From assembly GCF_963675165.1 (NCBI RefSeq), contig NC_087383.1, positions 3,130,979-3,194,978 of the forward strand: DNA of 64,000 nt, in the 5' to 3' direction. Shown here piece by piece: positions 46,655 to 64,000 of the stretch. Position 1 is the stretch's first letter, and each line of letters begins with the position of its first letter. Source of the stretch: Halichondria panicea. Lineage: Eukaryota > Porifera > Demospongiae > Suberitida > Halichondriidae. A program made the translations under genes and the position numbers. The notes beneath the pieces were generated by a model. It saw nothing but the letters and a program-made list of their open reading frames with translations, ran no database searches and was not told the origin of the DNA.

Positions 46655-47382
46655 CTCTATAATTTATATCTATAACAGTATAATTATTGTGTAAGTACAA
46701 GCTAGCTTGTGCCTACCTACCCAAGCGTGCAAGACTATACAGCACAATAGCTAGCTACAGGCTCCAAACGCAATAACAACGATCGAGCCACTCCCACTTT
46801 TCTAAGCCTGGCTTCTTAGTCGTAGTTAGAAAATAATCGGGGATTATGCGTCACATTCGTTCAATAACATAAAATACGGTATTAATTGGAGGAATAAAAA
46901 AAGAAATAAATGTCTATCATTTTCTTCTTTACTGCCTCCCATCTAATTTGAGAGCTATGGACAAGAACAAGGAAAAGTACATGTAAAGCCTTGGGCCCGG
47001 GACGAGGCTATACTCAACCATAGATATAGTAGCATCAGTACCCGCGTGCATGGCCGCGGTGCTTTCATTTTTGTTGCATGACTTGCGTGCTATCATAGAA
47101 ATTATAGTATCTATGGTGTTTTACATAATTTATAATTATGCATTAAATTTGTCAACAATTATAATTATATGATGCAGCATGCAAGTTAACAGGATTAGAC
47201 AACATCACATGAGTACGTACGTATATACAGCAACACATACACGAAAGAGACGACACTCTTACAGTAGTTTTTTTGTCTACTTGGGCATTGAAAAAACTCT
47301 GAAAAGCTACTACACAACAAAACTCACATACAAACAGTTGCTACATAACAGTGTAGTCCAGACAACAATAATTCAAAAGTTA
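46655..47382. other. Upstream region of the Death-GTPase gene
   Basis: An intergenic spacer between the 5' end of the Death-GTPase gene and the 3' end of the SNX27 gene, both on the minus strand. No ORF with recognisable content; it must hold the Death-GTPase promoter and the SNX27 3' UTR. No TATA box or terminator could be assigned. Confidence 0.4.
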
Positions 47383-51979
<4,597 letters not shown>

Positions 51980-52239
51980 GTCCAAGTCTGTAGAAGAGGA
52001 CAGATGTAAGCTTGATCTCATTTATTTTACAAGCTTACCTTTTTGTTTAGTTTTGCAAGACCCAGCGATACGCGATACTGTACTGGTATATAAAACTTTA
52101 ATGGTACCACGCCCCTTCCATTTTGTAACATGTGACAGGAGGTCAAAGATCACAAACAGAGGGGCGTGGTGAACCACACGTGTAGCACAAACAGTGTTTT
52201 TAGCTGCAGTTAATAATATCATACCTCTAGAAAGCCACC
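51980..52239. promoter_or_regulatory. Divergent promoter region, SNX27/CABIN1
   Basis: Only 260 bp separate the two opposed start codons. A likely SNX27 5' UTR acceptor (TCTTCTACAG) is at 51,987-51,996 on the minus strand, and a good minus-strand donor (TTCTAGAG/GTATGA) lies around 52,222-52,229, so the SNX27 leader may overlap the CABIN1 start. No TATA box was assigned; the element is inferred from gene arrangement. Confidence 0.5.
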
Positions 52240-55200
52240 ATGAAGTTTGCAGCCCTCAACAAGGAGGCCTCTACTAGCTCTGTGCTTTCCACTCCTTCAG
52301 GGAAGGGAGGAAGACCAACTCTGGAGGCTCAAGTGAGATATACAGTTTTTAAAAATATACATATTCTAGATCTTGTACATGTATACATTGAATAAATGCT
52401 TGATCAATAATGTTCTATGGCAGGCATTGATCACTAAATTGGGTGTGTAATCCACACAAGTGACTTGGAGCGGCAGGGCTTGTACAGTATTACATAATTA
52501 TGTTATCAGAGGAGGTAGGACATGCGTGCCTCACTTTAGCAATTAGCCTCTGTAATAACGATGAGCGTGGGTGGATAATCGAGGTACGTGTGTCATACCT
52601 CCTCTGATATGTTATTTTATATGAGGAATGAGTATAATTATACTTGCATTGATGCCTACTCAATTCTGCAATTGAAGTTTTTGTCTATTGTTTTAGTTGT
52701 TGTGTAGTTTGTGAAAGTGTTAGCCTCGAAACTGAATAATCCCTCTATCTATAATTATATCCTCTGCTCACAGGAGTCTGCCTGTCTAGAGCTCTACCAC
52801 TCAGCCATACGTCTGCAGCAAGATGGTGACCTCGCTCAAGCTAAGGGGATCTATCGGGAGATCCTAGAGTCTGAATTGATGGAGGATGTGGGCGGAGCTT
52901 CACAGCACACCACCCTCTCCAAGCTCAAGTATCTGGTGTACAAGAACATGGCCGCTATAGCACGAGAGCAAGGAGACCTCTCAGCAGCTGTAGATTCTTA
53001 CATTGAGGTGGGGGAGGGGTTAATTAAAATTTCTTTATGCAGGAGTGCTATAATTACTAACAGTGAATTTTATATTAAATCACCCGTTCATAGTATTCAG
53101 TAGAACTTTACATTTTGCTCATGGAATGATTAACTCCACATGTCATGCAGGCCTCCACAATCGACACTAGTGATGTCACAATGTGGTGTCAGCTAGCGTC
53201 AGCGTCGTCATTGCTAGGCAACCTCCTATTGGCTCGAAAGGCACTAGAGTGTGCGATGGAGTGCAACGCTCGCCACTGGCCTGCTCTGGAGGCTCTGACC
53301 ACAGTGCTGTTTGCACTGGGAGACTACTTATGTGAGAACTGTTTGTAGTGATCATAATAATAAATTATCTTAATATGAATTTCCCTGGGTGCCACACTAT
53401 ACACTAGGCAAGCCCACCATCCCCCAATGACAAATGGCGAAATGTTGAAATATATTATCTTTACAGTAGCTTTAATGATCAATATCCAATTTTGAGAAGC
53501 AGTGTACACGGTGTGACTATTAATTTTGTCTCAATCTTTATGCAGCGTGTATGCTTGTAATCAAGAAGGGATTGGATTTGGACCCTAATTTTCCAAGAGG
53601 TAAAGTTTTCCTTTCGTTTCTAGTGTGGTTGATGCTGGAATGTTATCTGTAGGTGTGGTCTACCTGCGTCATATTTCAGAACATTGTTCGGACCTCATTA
53701 GTCAATCTGTACTGGTCCCTCTCCAGATGTGAGTTAGCAATTATTATTATTATGCAATACAAATAATACTGTACATTGAACTCTGTAATAACTTTTTTAA
53801 TTGTGGAGGCCTATACATAGAATCAGGAGTACTTAATTCATGTACTCCTGATAGAATATTGGGACCGTCCATCGTAAAATATTCTAGAGAGATATACACG
53901 TCGCCGTAGTTCAATGTACATGTGTATATACTTAGGCGGTATGTGCATGTACATCATGTCATTCAACTGTATTGTAACAGCTTCAGTGTGTAAATATTAC
54001 CTCCCCCTAGTCACCTTATGAAGCCGAGCCCACCTGGTGGCGAACGGTTCTTGAAGGAAGCCTCGACTCTACAAGAGAGGAGGAAGAGCTTACAGAGTGT
54101 GGAGGTGCTCCCTGAGGATATCATCCCAGCAAAGAAGATGGCTACTCTCACGTAAGTACCAACTAATTAGCTTGTGATGCGTTTATATTTTTATCTCTAT
54201 ACTAATTATGCAGAATGTACAACCTGGCCAACAGTCTACTGTCACTGTACAAGCAATGCAAGGAGCTGTCGAAATCTAAAGTACGTATAATTATTACGTG
54301 AATGCTATAGCATCATGTTTATAGCAGTCACCTTTGGGCAGACGAAACATTGTTTGATAATAATTATAGGCAGCCTGCTAACACAGCTCCAAACACATAC
54401 AGTGGATGCTTTGAGACTATCAATATAGCTCTCTTAGTTCACCAGTATTTTAGACAGTGAATGTATTATAGGGTGGCGCAGTAGAGACATGCTTTTACTG
54501 TACTAACACCACCCGACAGTGGGTTCCTTAAAACCATACATATAATTATACAGACTGTATTACAGTAATGTGCATAATAATTACGATTTGTATACTTTCT
54601 ATTTTCTATTTTAACACTATAGGCAAGCTACATTGTCCGGATTGACACTACCTCTCTGGTTGGTGAAGCACGACCTATTGAAGACTCTGCATCGTCAGCA
54701 CAATCCTCCCCTGTAAAGAAACTACAACCTATTTCAGAAAGTCCAGAAGTGGGTGTGTCAGGAGATGGTGTCGAGGAGGGTGGGGTGAGGAAGGAGACTA
54801 AGAGACGTCTGTTGGAAGAGTTGGAACCATTCGCTCCTAAGAGACGCTCTTCTAGAGTAAGTTTTTATGTACGTGCACATCGTGTAATTCCATGGAACAT
54901 TAAGTACTCTTGACTACCATTAACGATTATGCATCTTTGCAAAAACACTTAAAACGTATTTTGACCGCTGCAGGTAAAAGCCAAGAGTACACCCACCCCA
55001 ATGCTACTAAAAGGTCAGAGCCACTTCCCAACACTCAGCAAGTTCATTCCTGTTTGGCTGGAATTATCCAACTTACCCGAGCTTAGTTCCCTCTCTCCCC
55101 TCAAGAAACTACAAGATGACACCCAAAGGTACTCAACCGGAGAAAAGCTGCTTGCATTATCTGACTCCACCCTCCGATTAAGTGAGCCTCAAGTCGTCAA

Positions 55201-58200
55201 AGATTTCGTTAAAGAAAGCGAAGAAAATTTCGGTATTCTCGATTTGTTGCAGCGATTTTTACTGTTTTTATCGCGACGTTATGACCATAAATGGTGTGAT
55301 GCCCCATTCCCTGTAGTGAAACTGTATACAGATCTTTACGAGTGTCTTCATCCACACATCACACTACCTTCTAGTTACTGTACTATGGAAGATGCTCAAC
55401 AACCAAGCTTTAAAAACATGGCCACAGTTGCCATGTGCTATCTCGAGACGTATGTAGACTGTGCTTCGCATAAAAGAGGGAGTAAAAAAAGTTCCCTAGT
55501 CGATTCTTTGGGGTCTGGTGTTTCTCTCTCAACTCCGAAATGCTTCACAGAGTGTTCCAACTTCATGAGTCACTGTGCAGGACTAGTTGGGGAGTCGGGC
55601 AAAGAGACAGTGCAGTTTGCTCTGCGCTACGTTTGGTGGAAGGTGAAATGGAGTATGCTCAATTCGGACAATTCCACGGCAACTAGTTCGCTGCGCCAGT
55701 GTGAGAGGATGCTTGAGGCTCACTCTACTGTGTTAGGCGGAGCTGTGGCTGTGTGTCTACCCAATATCAGCGATGGACCTCTCATTTCTCTTGGTGAGTG
55801 CATAGACTATTGTTTTTGGTGCATGCTTTCCTTAATTGATCATACTTAATGTATATACATGAACTCTTGTATATAAATCTATAGCTGCCTATCCAGTTTC
55901 AAAAACATTTGAAGGCGGGTTTAGTGCTTAAAACCCGCACTTGTTATACCTTAGTTGTAAATCACATGATGTACTGCATGTATAAAGAAATTAATTTTAG
56001 TACGTGTATGCAAACAATTTTCTCTTCAGATGAGGTGCGTGATAAGATCAAGCAGTTGGAGCAGTGCGTCTCAATGAATGAGATTCACGACCTGTACAAG
56101 AGCTGTGAGTACTCGGCCGTGGTGGATAAGCTCCTCCCACTATTTGACGAAGACCCAGACCCTCCTATTGAGGTATGAGCCATCGCATAAATCCCCCCTC
56201 ACACACACATACACATTTCTTCCCTTTCACACACACAACAGTTTATTATTGGTCGAGAAAAGGCCCCCTCCGAAGAAAAGAGCAGTCTTTCTCTCCTCCT
56301 TTCCTGCCTCGTCCAGCTTGGTCGTTTCCGCGCCTGCCTTGAAATGGCACTACAAGCCACGTTCACTCTATTGTCACAGAATACTCCCGGCAACGAACAG
56401 TGGGCAGCTGCTCTCAAGGAGATGTTTGTTACCATTGACGATTGTCTACCACCAGTAGAGGAACAATCTGACAGCTCAAAGGAATATTTACCGCAAAATA
56501 GTGAAACGAGCAAACTTAGTGGAGTCAATGTTGAAACAGAAAGTACTGAGCAAATGGAGACAAACAAAGAAGATGCTCAATTAGAAATGGGCAATGAAAT
56601 AGTTTCAAGAAAGGACCTGTTGCGTGTGTGTGACCAACGTCTGCTGAAGAGGCTGTTTATGTGTGTGATAAAGACGCTGGACCTTGTGGCGGACATGGCT
56701 GACTCCCCACTACTGATCACTCTACCAGTGGCCATCACTTGGAAGGTCTTCTACACTCTAATGGCATGGTGAGCAAGTGCTATTATAACGATTGTACATG
56801 TATATTATCGGATTACAATTAATGCAGTTACTTAATTTGTAAACTATCTGATCATAATTTTTAAATGTCGTCATTAAATTGAGATTCTTGTCCCATAGCG
56901 AATGGGAGGCAGGCGTTGGATTAGTCCCGCTGCCACCCGCTGATGAAACTGAGGACCCCCTGGCTACATCCACTCCACTCGAGCCCATGGAAGTAGTATT
57001 TAATGCGTCATCACAGGAGGCAGCAAAGAAGACAGAATCTGCCGGGAATGATCAGTCGATGGACACTAGCTCAAGTGGCTCTCTTTCTATAGTTACAGCT
57101 ACTGTTACAAGTATAGCAAGTTCTGAGTCTCCGCAAACACCCACAGTCTCTATGGCGAACATTGTCACAGGTGATCTACCACTTCCCAGTAATCCTGTCA
57201 CTTGTCAGCAGTCATATTCTCCTCCAATCGACATGCTTACAACTGCACCCGTTACAACTACCTCACAAACAGTGAATATTTCAAACTCATCATCTTCGCC
57301 CACTATGCAATTGATTCCAAATAGTGCCCACCCCACACCCTCCTCAACAACTGCATCAGTGCTGTCGTCAGTTCCTAATAGTACCAGCTCCACCTCCGCC
57401 ACGACCACCCCCTGTCCATCGTCAGTCCAGTCGACCCCCAGCAAATCACCCCCGGACACAACGAGAGATGAGCTGCCCCCCACATTGAGATTCCTTATTG
57501 AAGCTCATCAACACCTGGGAAGGTTAATTAATGGCGTTTATGAGAATTTATACATGTTCTTATTAATCCCCAAGTAGAACCCTTGCTGCCCAATAATTAG
57601 TACATGTACAGTATACATATGCGTATATACGAAGACGATGTATTTAGTGGTACATGTAGTTGTGTATATTATAGTGGCTATTGGTCAGAATGAGATAGTT
57701 AGAGTTCAGTTATAAGTTATATACAGTACAGTACATTAATTGTGTGTGACTACTGGTAAAGGTGGCTTAATTGATAGTGTCCCTTGGTGTACAGGATGGG
57801 ATGGTGCTGTAAGGAGAGAGGGTTGTTCCTGCACCTGAGTGTTAGCACACTACGCAATGAGCTCAAGCACCTGCTCAAACTACCCACCAAACACAGAGAG
57901 GTGGGTCTAAAGTAGGAGATAAGCGTAACATGTAGTTATAAGTATAGACTAAGATTGTATTGCCCAATTTATAATTATGTTAAGATGGTTCTAAAAAATG
58001 TTTTGTACAGTAATTAACGTATTGTACTGAGTAATGAATAATAATTGTCATTTCTGGTACATGTAACTTGTTACGTACATGTACATGTATATGCACATAA
58101 TTATATTGTTTGTATCTGTGAACTTTACATTATACTATTTTGTTCTCGTGCTCTGTAGATGCTTCTGATTGAGCTGGAGCAATGTTACTACTGTCTCTAT

Positions 58201-61200
58201 GGCCACCCTCACAAGAAGGCCAAGGCCCGGGGTATAGCTGAACACAACTCTCCTCAGGTTAACAGACCATTATCGTACAGTAATTAAGACACGCCAACTG
58301 AACAATTATTATGAATGTCTATGAACGTGGCTTAAGTAATTTTGTGGGGTATGTGCTACAGTACATAGAATATCTTCGTAACGGACATTTTTGGCGAAGG
58401 TGGCCTTTGTTTAGCAGGGTTTCATCTAGTGGGGGGGGAGGCTGGGGTGAACCTTCCCCCCCAAAATTTTTGTATAATAATGACATCATCACATTAGTAC
58501 TGTCTATGATGTGCAATATGTAACTAGATCTACTGTGATGTACTAGCATGTAATAGGGGGTGTGGTCAACAAATGTGGGAGTGGCCAAACAATTGGCGGC
58601 GTGCGTAAACCTTCCCCCCCCCCAAACTTTTAATCCTAGATGAAACCCTGGTTTAGGAGTTGTTTTCTACATCAACTATTCATTTAGGACCTGGGTGCCT
58701 ATTACAATTAGGCTTTCTTCAGGTTTGTCCGTTAGAAGGTTCCACAGTACTTAATTAATCTCCGCCTCCCTCCCCAGATACCCCTGACTTGGGACACTGC
58801 TCTGACGCTCATCGAATACTTCCATCCCTCACCTCTTCCCACCATTGATGACACCAAGGCATCTCAAGTCACCCCAGAGGTGTGAAGATGTACAGGGATT
58901 TCCCCCATCATGTGTAATTAGTCTAGTTTAAAATGGAGAATTTCTACCAGCTATGCTTTCTACTATGCAATTTGTCGGCTATAATAGTGCTTGAGAATGC
59001 ACCAGATGCCATCTCAGACAGTCAAAATTGGCACGACACAGATGTCCGGCTTGGCCCCAAATTTTTCCCTAAAACCAGTTTCATTAATGTCACGTACTGA
59101 CTCTCTCCCTTCCTCCCCATGCACAGCTCGTCTCTCTCTACAAGAGGATTGTCAGCATACTGCCACAGCACGGGAAAGGTGAGTGAATCTATAGCCCTGC
59201 ATGTGATGCTTGTAAGTGATGCTTGTAACAAAATTAATGAAGACACATGTATACACTGTACAACAATTTTTGGAACCACCATGGTTATATGATAGCAGAA
59301 GCACAGTTGTCCTTTAATTAGTATGTGTTCTTTGCTCTGAATGTAGTAATACTGCGCCTGTTGCTATAGTGATCTCTAAAGAGGACTTGAGTGGTCTAAT
59401 TGATGGCACCTGCACTGACTCCATGATTGTGCGACTGTCCCCTCACCAACACACGACCACCATGGCCGAGGTCTGTTACCTCCTGGCTGATGACGCCCTC
59501 AAGAGTGGCTACAACAAGTATGTGTATGTCTGTTGTAAAATACACGTTTTTTTGGAATTCTGGATTTTACTATTCATTGCGACTTAAACTAAAACCACTA
59601 TCAGGGTGTCATGCAGGATTCTAGACCAGTGTCCACTTAATGTAAATGTTTGGAAGGCGCTATACGCCCTAATTAACCGGGTGCCTGAAGCAAAAAACAA
59701 ATCAATGTTGACATGCTTTGTTTCAACACCACCTCCTTCTCAGCAATGCTGTCCAGCAGTACCAGCAGAGCCTGTGTTACTGCCCTGACCAGTTTACCTC
59801 ATGGGCGGGGCTTGCTCTTGCCCGCACCAGGAAGATTGTTGAGAGGCTCAACATGGTGAGGGAACTGTAACTGCCTCTGAAATTTTATCTCTCCAGTGCC
59901 CGATTAAATGGTACTGTGTACAGTATCCGGTAGCCTAAGTAAATTGACAACTCTTGTACGAAATGTGTAAAGTTTAATTGCTTACTCACTGTGTACAAGC
60001 AACCTTGGTACTACATGTAAGTGCTTTATAACAAAGCGTCTTATTAGAAACTTTCTGTATGTGATCAATAGTAGTTGTGATTTAATTGATATTCTTTCAG
60101 AGGGATGTCAAGTCGGGGATGGAGAGATATGTGCTGAAACAGACTGCAGCCACAGTGAGGTGCTACGAGAAAGCCGTCTCCCTCAACGAGAAGCACTGCT
60201 TTGTTATAGAAAAGGTATGCCTTAATTAGGTTTTGATTTTGTACACGTGTACGTGTGTCTGTAACATACACATTTCCTGTGCTCGTCTAATTTGTATGTG
60301 AATGATGTGTGCGTCCTTAAAATTAATTAGTCATTTTTCAAAACAAATTTTACTTTGAAACCATTCAGTGATGACACTTCACCCACCCACTCACTCACCC
60401 ACCCATGCACACACACAGTTTGGATTCTTCTGCTACATGATCCAGGCCTTCTCCTCTCAGATCCTCAACCAGTCGGAGCTGTACCTACTCAAAGACACCC
60501 ACTCCTGGGCGTCAGACTCTCTCGGGGAGATGCTGTTGCTCGCTAAGAAGTGCTTCACTCAAGCTCTAGCTCTCAAGGGATCCAAGCACTCTGAGCCGTG
60601 GTTGTATCAGCTCATGCTTGGCAAGATAGGTTGGAAACTCTCTCAGCCTTTTGAAGAGACGATCAAGCTTTTAATCGAGGTGAGTTAATTGTTGTATAGC
60701 TATTTAGCTGTAGTCGCTATTCGTCGATGGCTATAGCTCGAACTTTTGTAGCTTTTCCACGTTGTAGCCGTGTTAATGATGAATCCTAACGCATCAGATT
60801 TTTCCATTCTAAGTTATTAACGATGCTCTAGTTTGTTCTCGCTTGTTTGTACAGTCCTGTGAGGGTCTCCATAGAGATGAAGCTGGTTACCCTGACTATG
60901 TAGAGCTGTCTGCCAAGTACCATGCTCTGGAAGCCATTGAGGTGAGATAGTACATATACACTAACTCCACCCGTCTGTACTTCAGTTTAATACATGTATG
61001 TATGCGTGAATCAGCCCCATTTTTTCATATATAATTGGTGAAAATTTCGAATTATTCCCCCTTAAAAATTCCTTGCTATACTACATATCCTTCATTTCTT
61101 GCATTGTACACGTAGGCTCACTACCAGCTGCACACATACATCCTGAAGACTCTCCTCAAACGAGCCAAGGAGGGTGTGGCAACGAATTCCTCCGCTGAAC

Positions 61201-63786
61201 AATGCCTCAGGAACTATAACTCACGTCTTGATTCTCTCCCCCTCACCCCTGTCAGCTACCCCGGCGTGTGGACCTGGGTGACCTCTCTCGTTGACAAGGC
61301 TATCGAGGTTAGAACTAGTAACGAGAAACCAAGGCAAAATGAAGACCAGAATAAACGTTTCGTCGAAGAAGAAAAAAAGATAAGTGAGTTGCAGTCGATT
61401 GACAAACCTGTTGTCACCACAGCAAGTACAACAGTTACTGTACAGGACACAGAGGAGAAAAAGGTCTTCCCAGCTGTTTCCCTCTACAGTCTCTTCTCTA
61501 AATCTCCTCTAGATAACACAGCAGAAGAATCGTGTACCACCAAACCTTGCCTAGCAGCTGGCCCTCGTTCTGAACCTGTCACAAAGAAGCACTTTGGATG
61601 TGTGGACGCTGATCTGCTCAAGAAGAGTCTCTACGGAATTGCGGTGTGTAGTATGAGGTGCCCGGCATATTTCAAGTCGTTGTATCGAATGGCAGCCACG
61701 TGTTTTGAGATGGGACTAGCCAGAGAGAGCCGGGAGATTCTATTAGGGCCACTCCCGAGTGCTTTGGTGGAGCAGCAAGAGAAGCTACTACCTCTGTTTG
61801 CCCTCAAGCCTAACTTCTTCTCTGTGAGTGAACATTGTAACATGGATGCATTGTTAGTGATACAATTAATACACACAGTGGTGTATAGCAATGCACTCTC
61901 TAAGGACAATTTCATGTATATTTTGGTGCAATAATTAAGAGTTACCGTATATGCTCGATCAGAGGCCGCTCTTGTATAAAGGCAGCACTTATATAGTAGC
62001 CTCCCTTGCAAAATGAAACATTTAGTAGCCGCCCTCAACTAGTAGCCTCAGTGAACTTTGACTCTAGCATTTCTGCACGTGGCAGCCAAAAAAATTATTA
62101 ATACTTGTATTAGAATTATCGCCATGTTTCCCTCTACAATATTTTCTCTAAAGCTTCTCTAGATAAAAACTATAGACGAATAGTGTACGAGTGAGAACCT
62201 TGTCTCACACCCACACATACATGCAGAACATGTGGCAGATACCGACGGAGGAGATCAATCGTCCTGGCAACTTCTCCACCCATGCCCGGCGCAACCTCGA
62301 CCTCTTACTGGATGTTCTAACTCGTCTCTCCGATGTTCATTCCCTTTCTTACCTTGCTCAGCACTTGAAGAGCAAGCCGGACACCACTAGACAGTACATG
62401 AGGGACAACGAAAGAGCCTTCATCTTTAAGAAGGTATGTACATGTACAGTACATGAGTTGGTGAACTACATGTAGTACGCTTAGAAAAGATTCATAATAA
62501 ATTATAGCCTATAATGATATCCCTATAGCGGGGTAATTTTCAAATTTTCGTATGAACTGCCCAATTAAATATTTTGTATTCGTACGTATTACATTAATAA
62601 AAAAAATTATAACGCATTTTAAAAATGTCTTGCTTGCTACCATTAATCGTAGTGGCATAATTAATTAAGACACATTCTGTTCCAGTAACTGTACGTACAA
62701 TGTATAGGCCAACTAGCTAATTTAAGGTGCCCAATGGACCATCATTATTTCAAATTTACTCCCACAGGCAGTTCGCTGTGCTGTTCAGGCATTGGCGTCA
62801 ACAACATCAAGTGTGACCTCCCTGTCCCAAGAAGAGGTGAGCTGTACAGTTTAGTTAACTTTATTTTAATAATCTCAAAAACTACATTACTGTATGTGCA
62901 TTCTCTGATGCTATCTCAACCCGATAATAATATTGTGCTTTTATTGGTTTTAAATGTTGTGTGTATATATACAATGTACTTTTTTATGGTTCTGTTCACT
63001 ATACGCCTGCCTAATGGTCTTGCACACACGCTCTGTTCACTATACGCCTGCCTAATGGTCTTGCACACACGCTCAGTTGGTTCTGTTCACTATACGCCTG
63101 CCTAATGGTCTTGCACACACGCTCTGTTCACTATATGCCTGCCTAATATGGTCTTGCACACACGCTCACAGTTGAGGAAGCTCCAAAGTGTTGCATCATC
63201 CCTCAAGCCACTCTCAAAGCTGTGCTCACCCAAACTTACCAAGGTAAGAAGAGATTACATGTACCTTTATAACCTAGGGCTACTCGTAGCAATATTATGC
63301 AATAGTTGCAGAAAATGTAGATGTAAAATATTAGCACTTCAATTAAGATGGTCTGGAATCTGTAATGATTATCCACTTTGTTGCTATAGGTCGTACGATT
63401 AACGAAATGTCATTGGGGCGTCGCCCGGTTTCTGTGAAACTTAACACCCACATGTATCTTTCATTCACGCCCTACATTATTCTACTACGAGTGTCCATTA
63501 CTAATGTGTTTAACCCACACAGGATGTTGATGCAATCATTGAGCGTATAAAGACAGCCATTGTCCCCACCTCCCCACCACGCACTTCCCAAGACAAAGTC
63601 GACAAGACTCCCCCAAGCAATGAGAGAACGCCCCCAAGCACTCTGGCAGCAACTGAGGAGTCAGTTAGCAACAAGACCGGTACTAAGGGGACAGTTTCAA
63701 GCATGTCTATAAATAAACTGTTAAAGCCAACTATTAACATGGAGAAACTGCTTTGTAGTACAGACAGAGAACATGAAAACACATGA
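52240..63786 (+). CDS. CABIN1: Calcineurin-binding protein cabin-1 homologue
   Basis: The ATG at 52,240 lies in GCCACCATGA. Twenty-six exons join in phase to the TGA at 63,784. Starts/ends: 52,240-52,332; 52,774-53,007; 53,151-53,331; 53,546-53,599; 53,653-53,728; 54,011-54,151; 54,214-54,280; 54,623-54,856; 54,974-55,793; 56,030-56,172; 56,242-56,768; 56,899-57,522; 57,795-57,900; 58,159-58,257; 58,778-58,879; 59,127-59,178; 59,370-59,517; 59,744-59,855; 60,101-60,214; 60,419-60,679; 60,855-60,941; 61,116-61,823; 62,227-62,433; 62,768-62,836; 63,172-63,243; 63,523-63,786. The product is 1,864 aa (human about 2,220). TPR-like helices open the protein ([20 protein letters not shown]). Diagnostic matches to CABIN1 include [35 protein letters not shown] and [19 protein letters not shown]1 scaffolds the HIRA-UBN1-ASF1 complex that deposits histone H3.3 and, in vertebrates, inhibits calcineurin and MEF2. 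The C-terminal part is shortened. Confidence 0.93.
52502..52612. mobile_element. Small palindromic element in CABIN1 intron 1
   Basis: About 110 bp bounded by ATCAGAGGAGGTAGGACA and its near-complement TGTCATACCTCCTCTGAT. Probably a MITE; no target duplication could be fixed. Confidence 0.55.
53822..53852. repeat. Perfect short hairpin in a CABIN1 intron
   Basis: Two 11-bp arms, ATCAGGAGTAC and GTACTCCTGAT, with a 9-base loop. Confidence 0.75.
58415..58650. mobile_element. hAT-like MITE in a CABIN1 intron
   Basis: Ends CAGGGTTTCATCTAG and exact complement bound 236 bp, followed inward by G-rich and C-rich tracts. The flanks carry a direct GTTTAG on both sides. No coding content. Confidence 0.75.
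61943..62060. mobile_element. Possible one-ended TACCGTA element fragment
   Basis: Starts TACCGTATATGCTCGATCAG and holds internal GTAGCC repeats typical of MITE interiors, but no matching right end was found. In the intron before the CABIN1 exon at 62,227. Confidence 0.35.
62988..63171 (+). repeat. Tandem repeat abutting a CABIN1 acceptor
   Basis: Four imperfect copies of a 41-49-bp unit beginning CTGTTCACTATACGCCTGCC and ending in CACACACGCTC. The last copy runs into CACAG, the acceptor of the exon starting at 63,172. Confidence 0.85.
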
Positions 63787-64000
63787 CCTGCACACATATA
63801 AATTGCACATGTCATGTGTGTGTTGTTGGTTCTCCTTATACATCATCCCATAACAATAATCATCATTAATTTTATTCACGATATTTTTGAACATGCCTGC
63901 ATGAGATTGAGAGGTCACAATAGATATATTGCTTGGTTGTATAACGCAAGTGTCGTGACATGTGTGATAATAAATAGTATACAATAGTAGTTAGAGTGAA
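63787..64000 (+). terminator. CABIN1 3' UTR with polyadenylation signal
   Basis: AATAAA occurs at 63,969-63,974, about 185 bp after the stop codon; the 3' end would fall near the window edge. No other gene is visible. Confidence 0.6.

Noticed and set aside
57205-57483. 92-codon minus-strand ORF
   Set aside because: Antisense shadow of the Ser/Thr-rich CABIN1 exon at 56,899-57,522.
59606-59788. 60-codon ORF between two CABIN1 exons
   Set aside because: Splicing from 59,517 to 59,744 restores the conserved [15 protein letters not shown] region in frame; the ORF is intronic.

Overview
The window looks like nuclear DNA of an early-branching animal, most likely a demosponge; Amphimedon queenslandica would fit, but the sequence alone does not prove the species. 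The reasons are AT-rich DNA, small exons with short GT-AG introns, animal-specific genes (SNX27, CABIN1), a TRAF-type MATH protein, Death-domain/Roc-like GTPase architecture, and many short terminal-inverted-repeat elements whose ends read TACCGTA. No rRNA, tRNA, CRISPR or prokaryotic operon structure was seen.

Layout. 1-17,760 is a tandemly duplicated, transposon-riddled block. Two intact, nearly identical intronless genes for a divergent SLC15/POT-like 12-TM transporter (5,894-7,441 and 10,185-11,732) sit in repeat units that also carry decayed Ty3/gypsy and LINE pieces and fragments of a coiled-coil/Kelch gene family. Comparing the units reveals precise empty sites for several DNA transposons. 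18,072-21,580 (+) is a multi-exon MATH-domain gene built of phase-0 cassette exons. 21.6-41.2 kb is gene-poor: it holds a 4.7-kb array of a 34-bp satellite (30,378-35,045), several local duplications, and three clusters of small minus-strand exons that I can phase but not name.

42,472-46,654 (-) is the most interesting locus. Six exons join without a frame break into a 1,095-residue ORF with this order: two N-terminal membrane segments, a third hydrophobic stretch ending in a canonical 2A ribosome-skipping motif (SGDIEANPGP), a Death domain, a basic NLS-like linker, a Roc-like GTPase, and a C-terminal Death domain. One mRNA is thus predicted to yield a membrane protein and a separate Death-GTPase-Death protein. 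A broken copy of its first exon lies at about 41.2 kb.

47,383-51,979 (-) is a complete SNX27 orthologue (PDZ-PX-FERM-like; 9 coding exons, 556 aa). It is arranged head-to-head, across about 260 bp, with a 26-exon CABIN1 homologue (52,240-63,786, +; 1,864 aa), the HIRA-complex/calcineurin-binding TPR protein. Three SNX27 exons have their splice acceptor formed directly by a (CA)n microsatellite. All exon models are read by eye from splice consensus, frame and homology; no alignment or RNA evidence was available.
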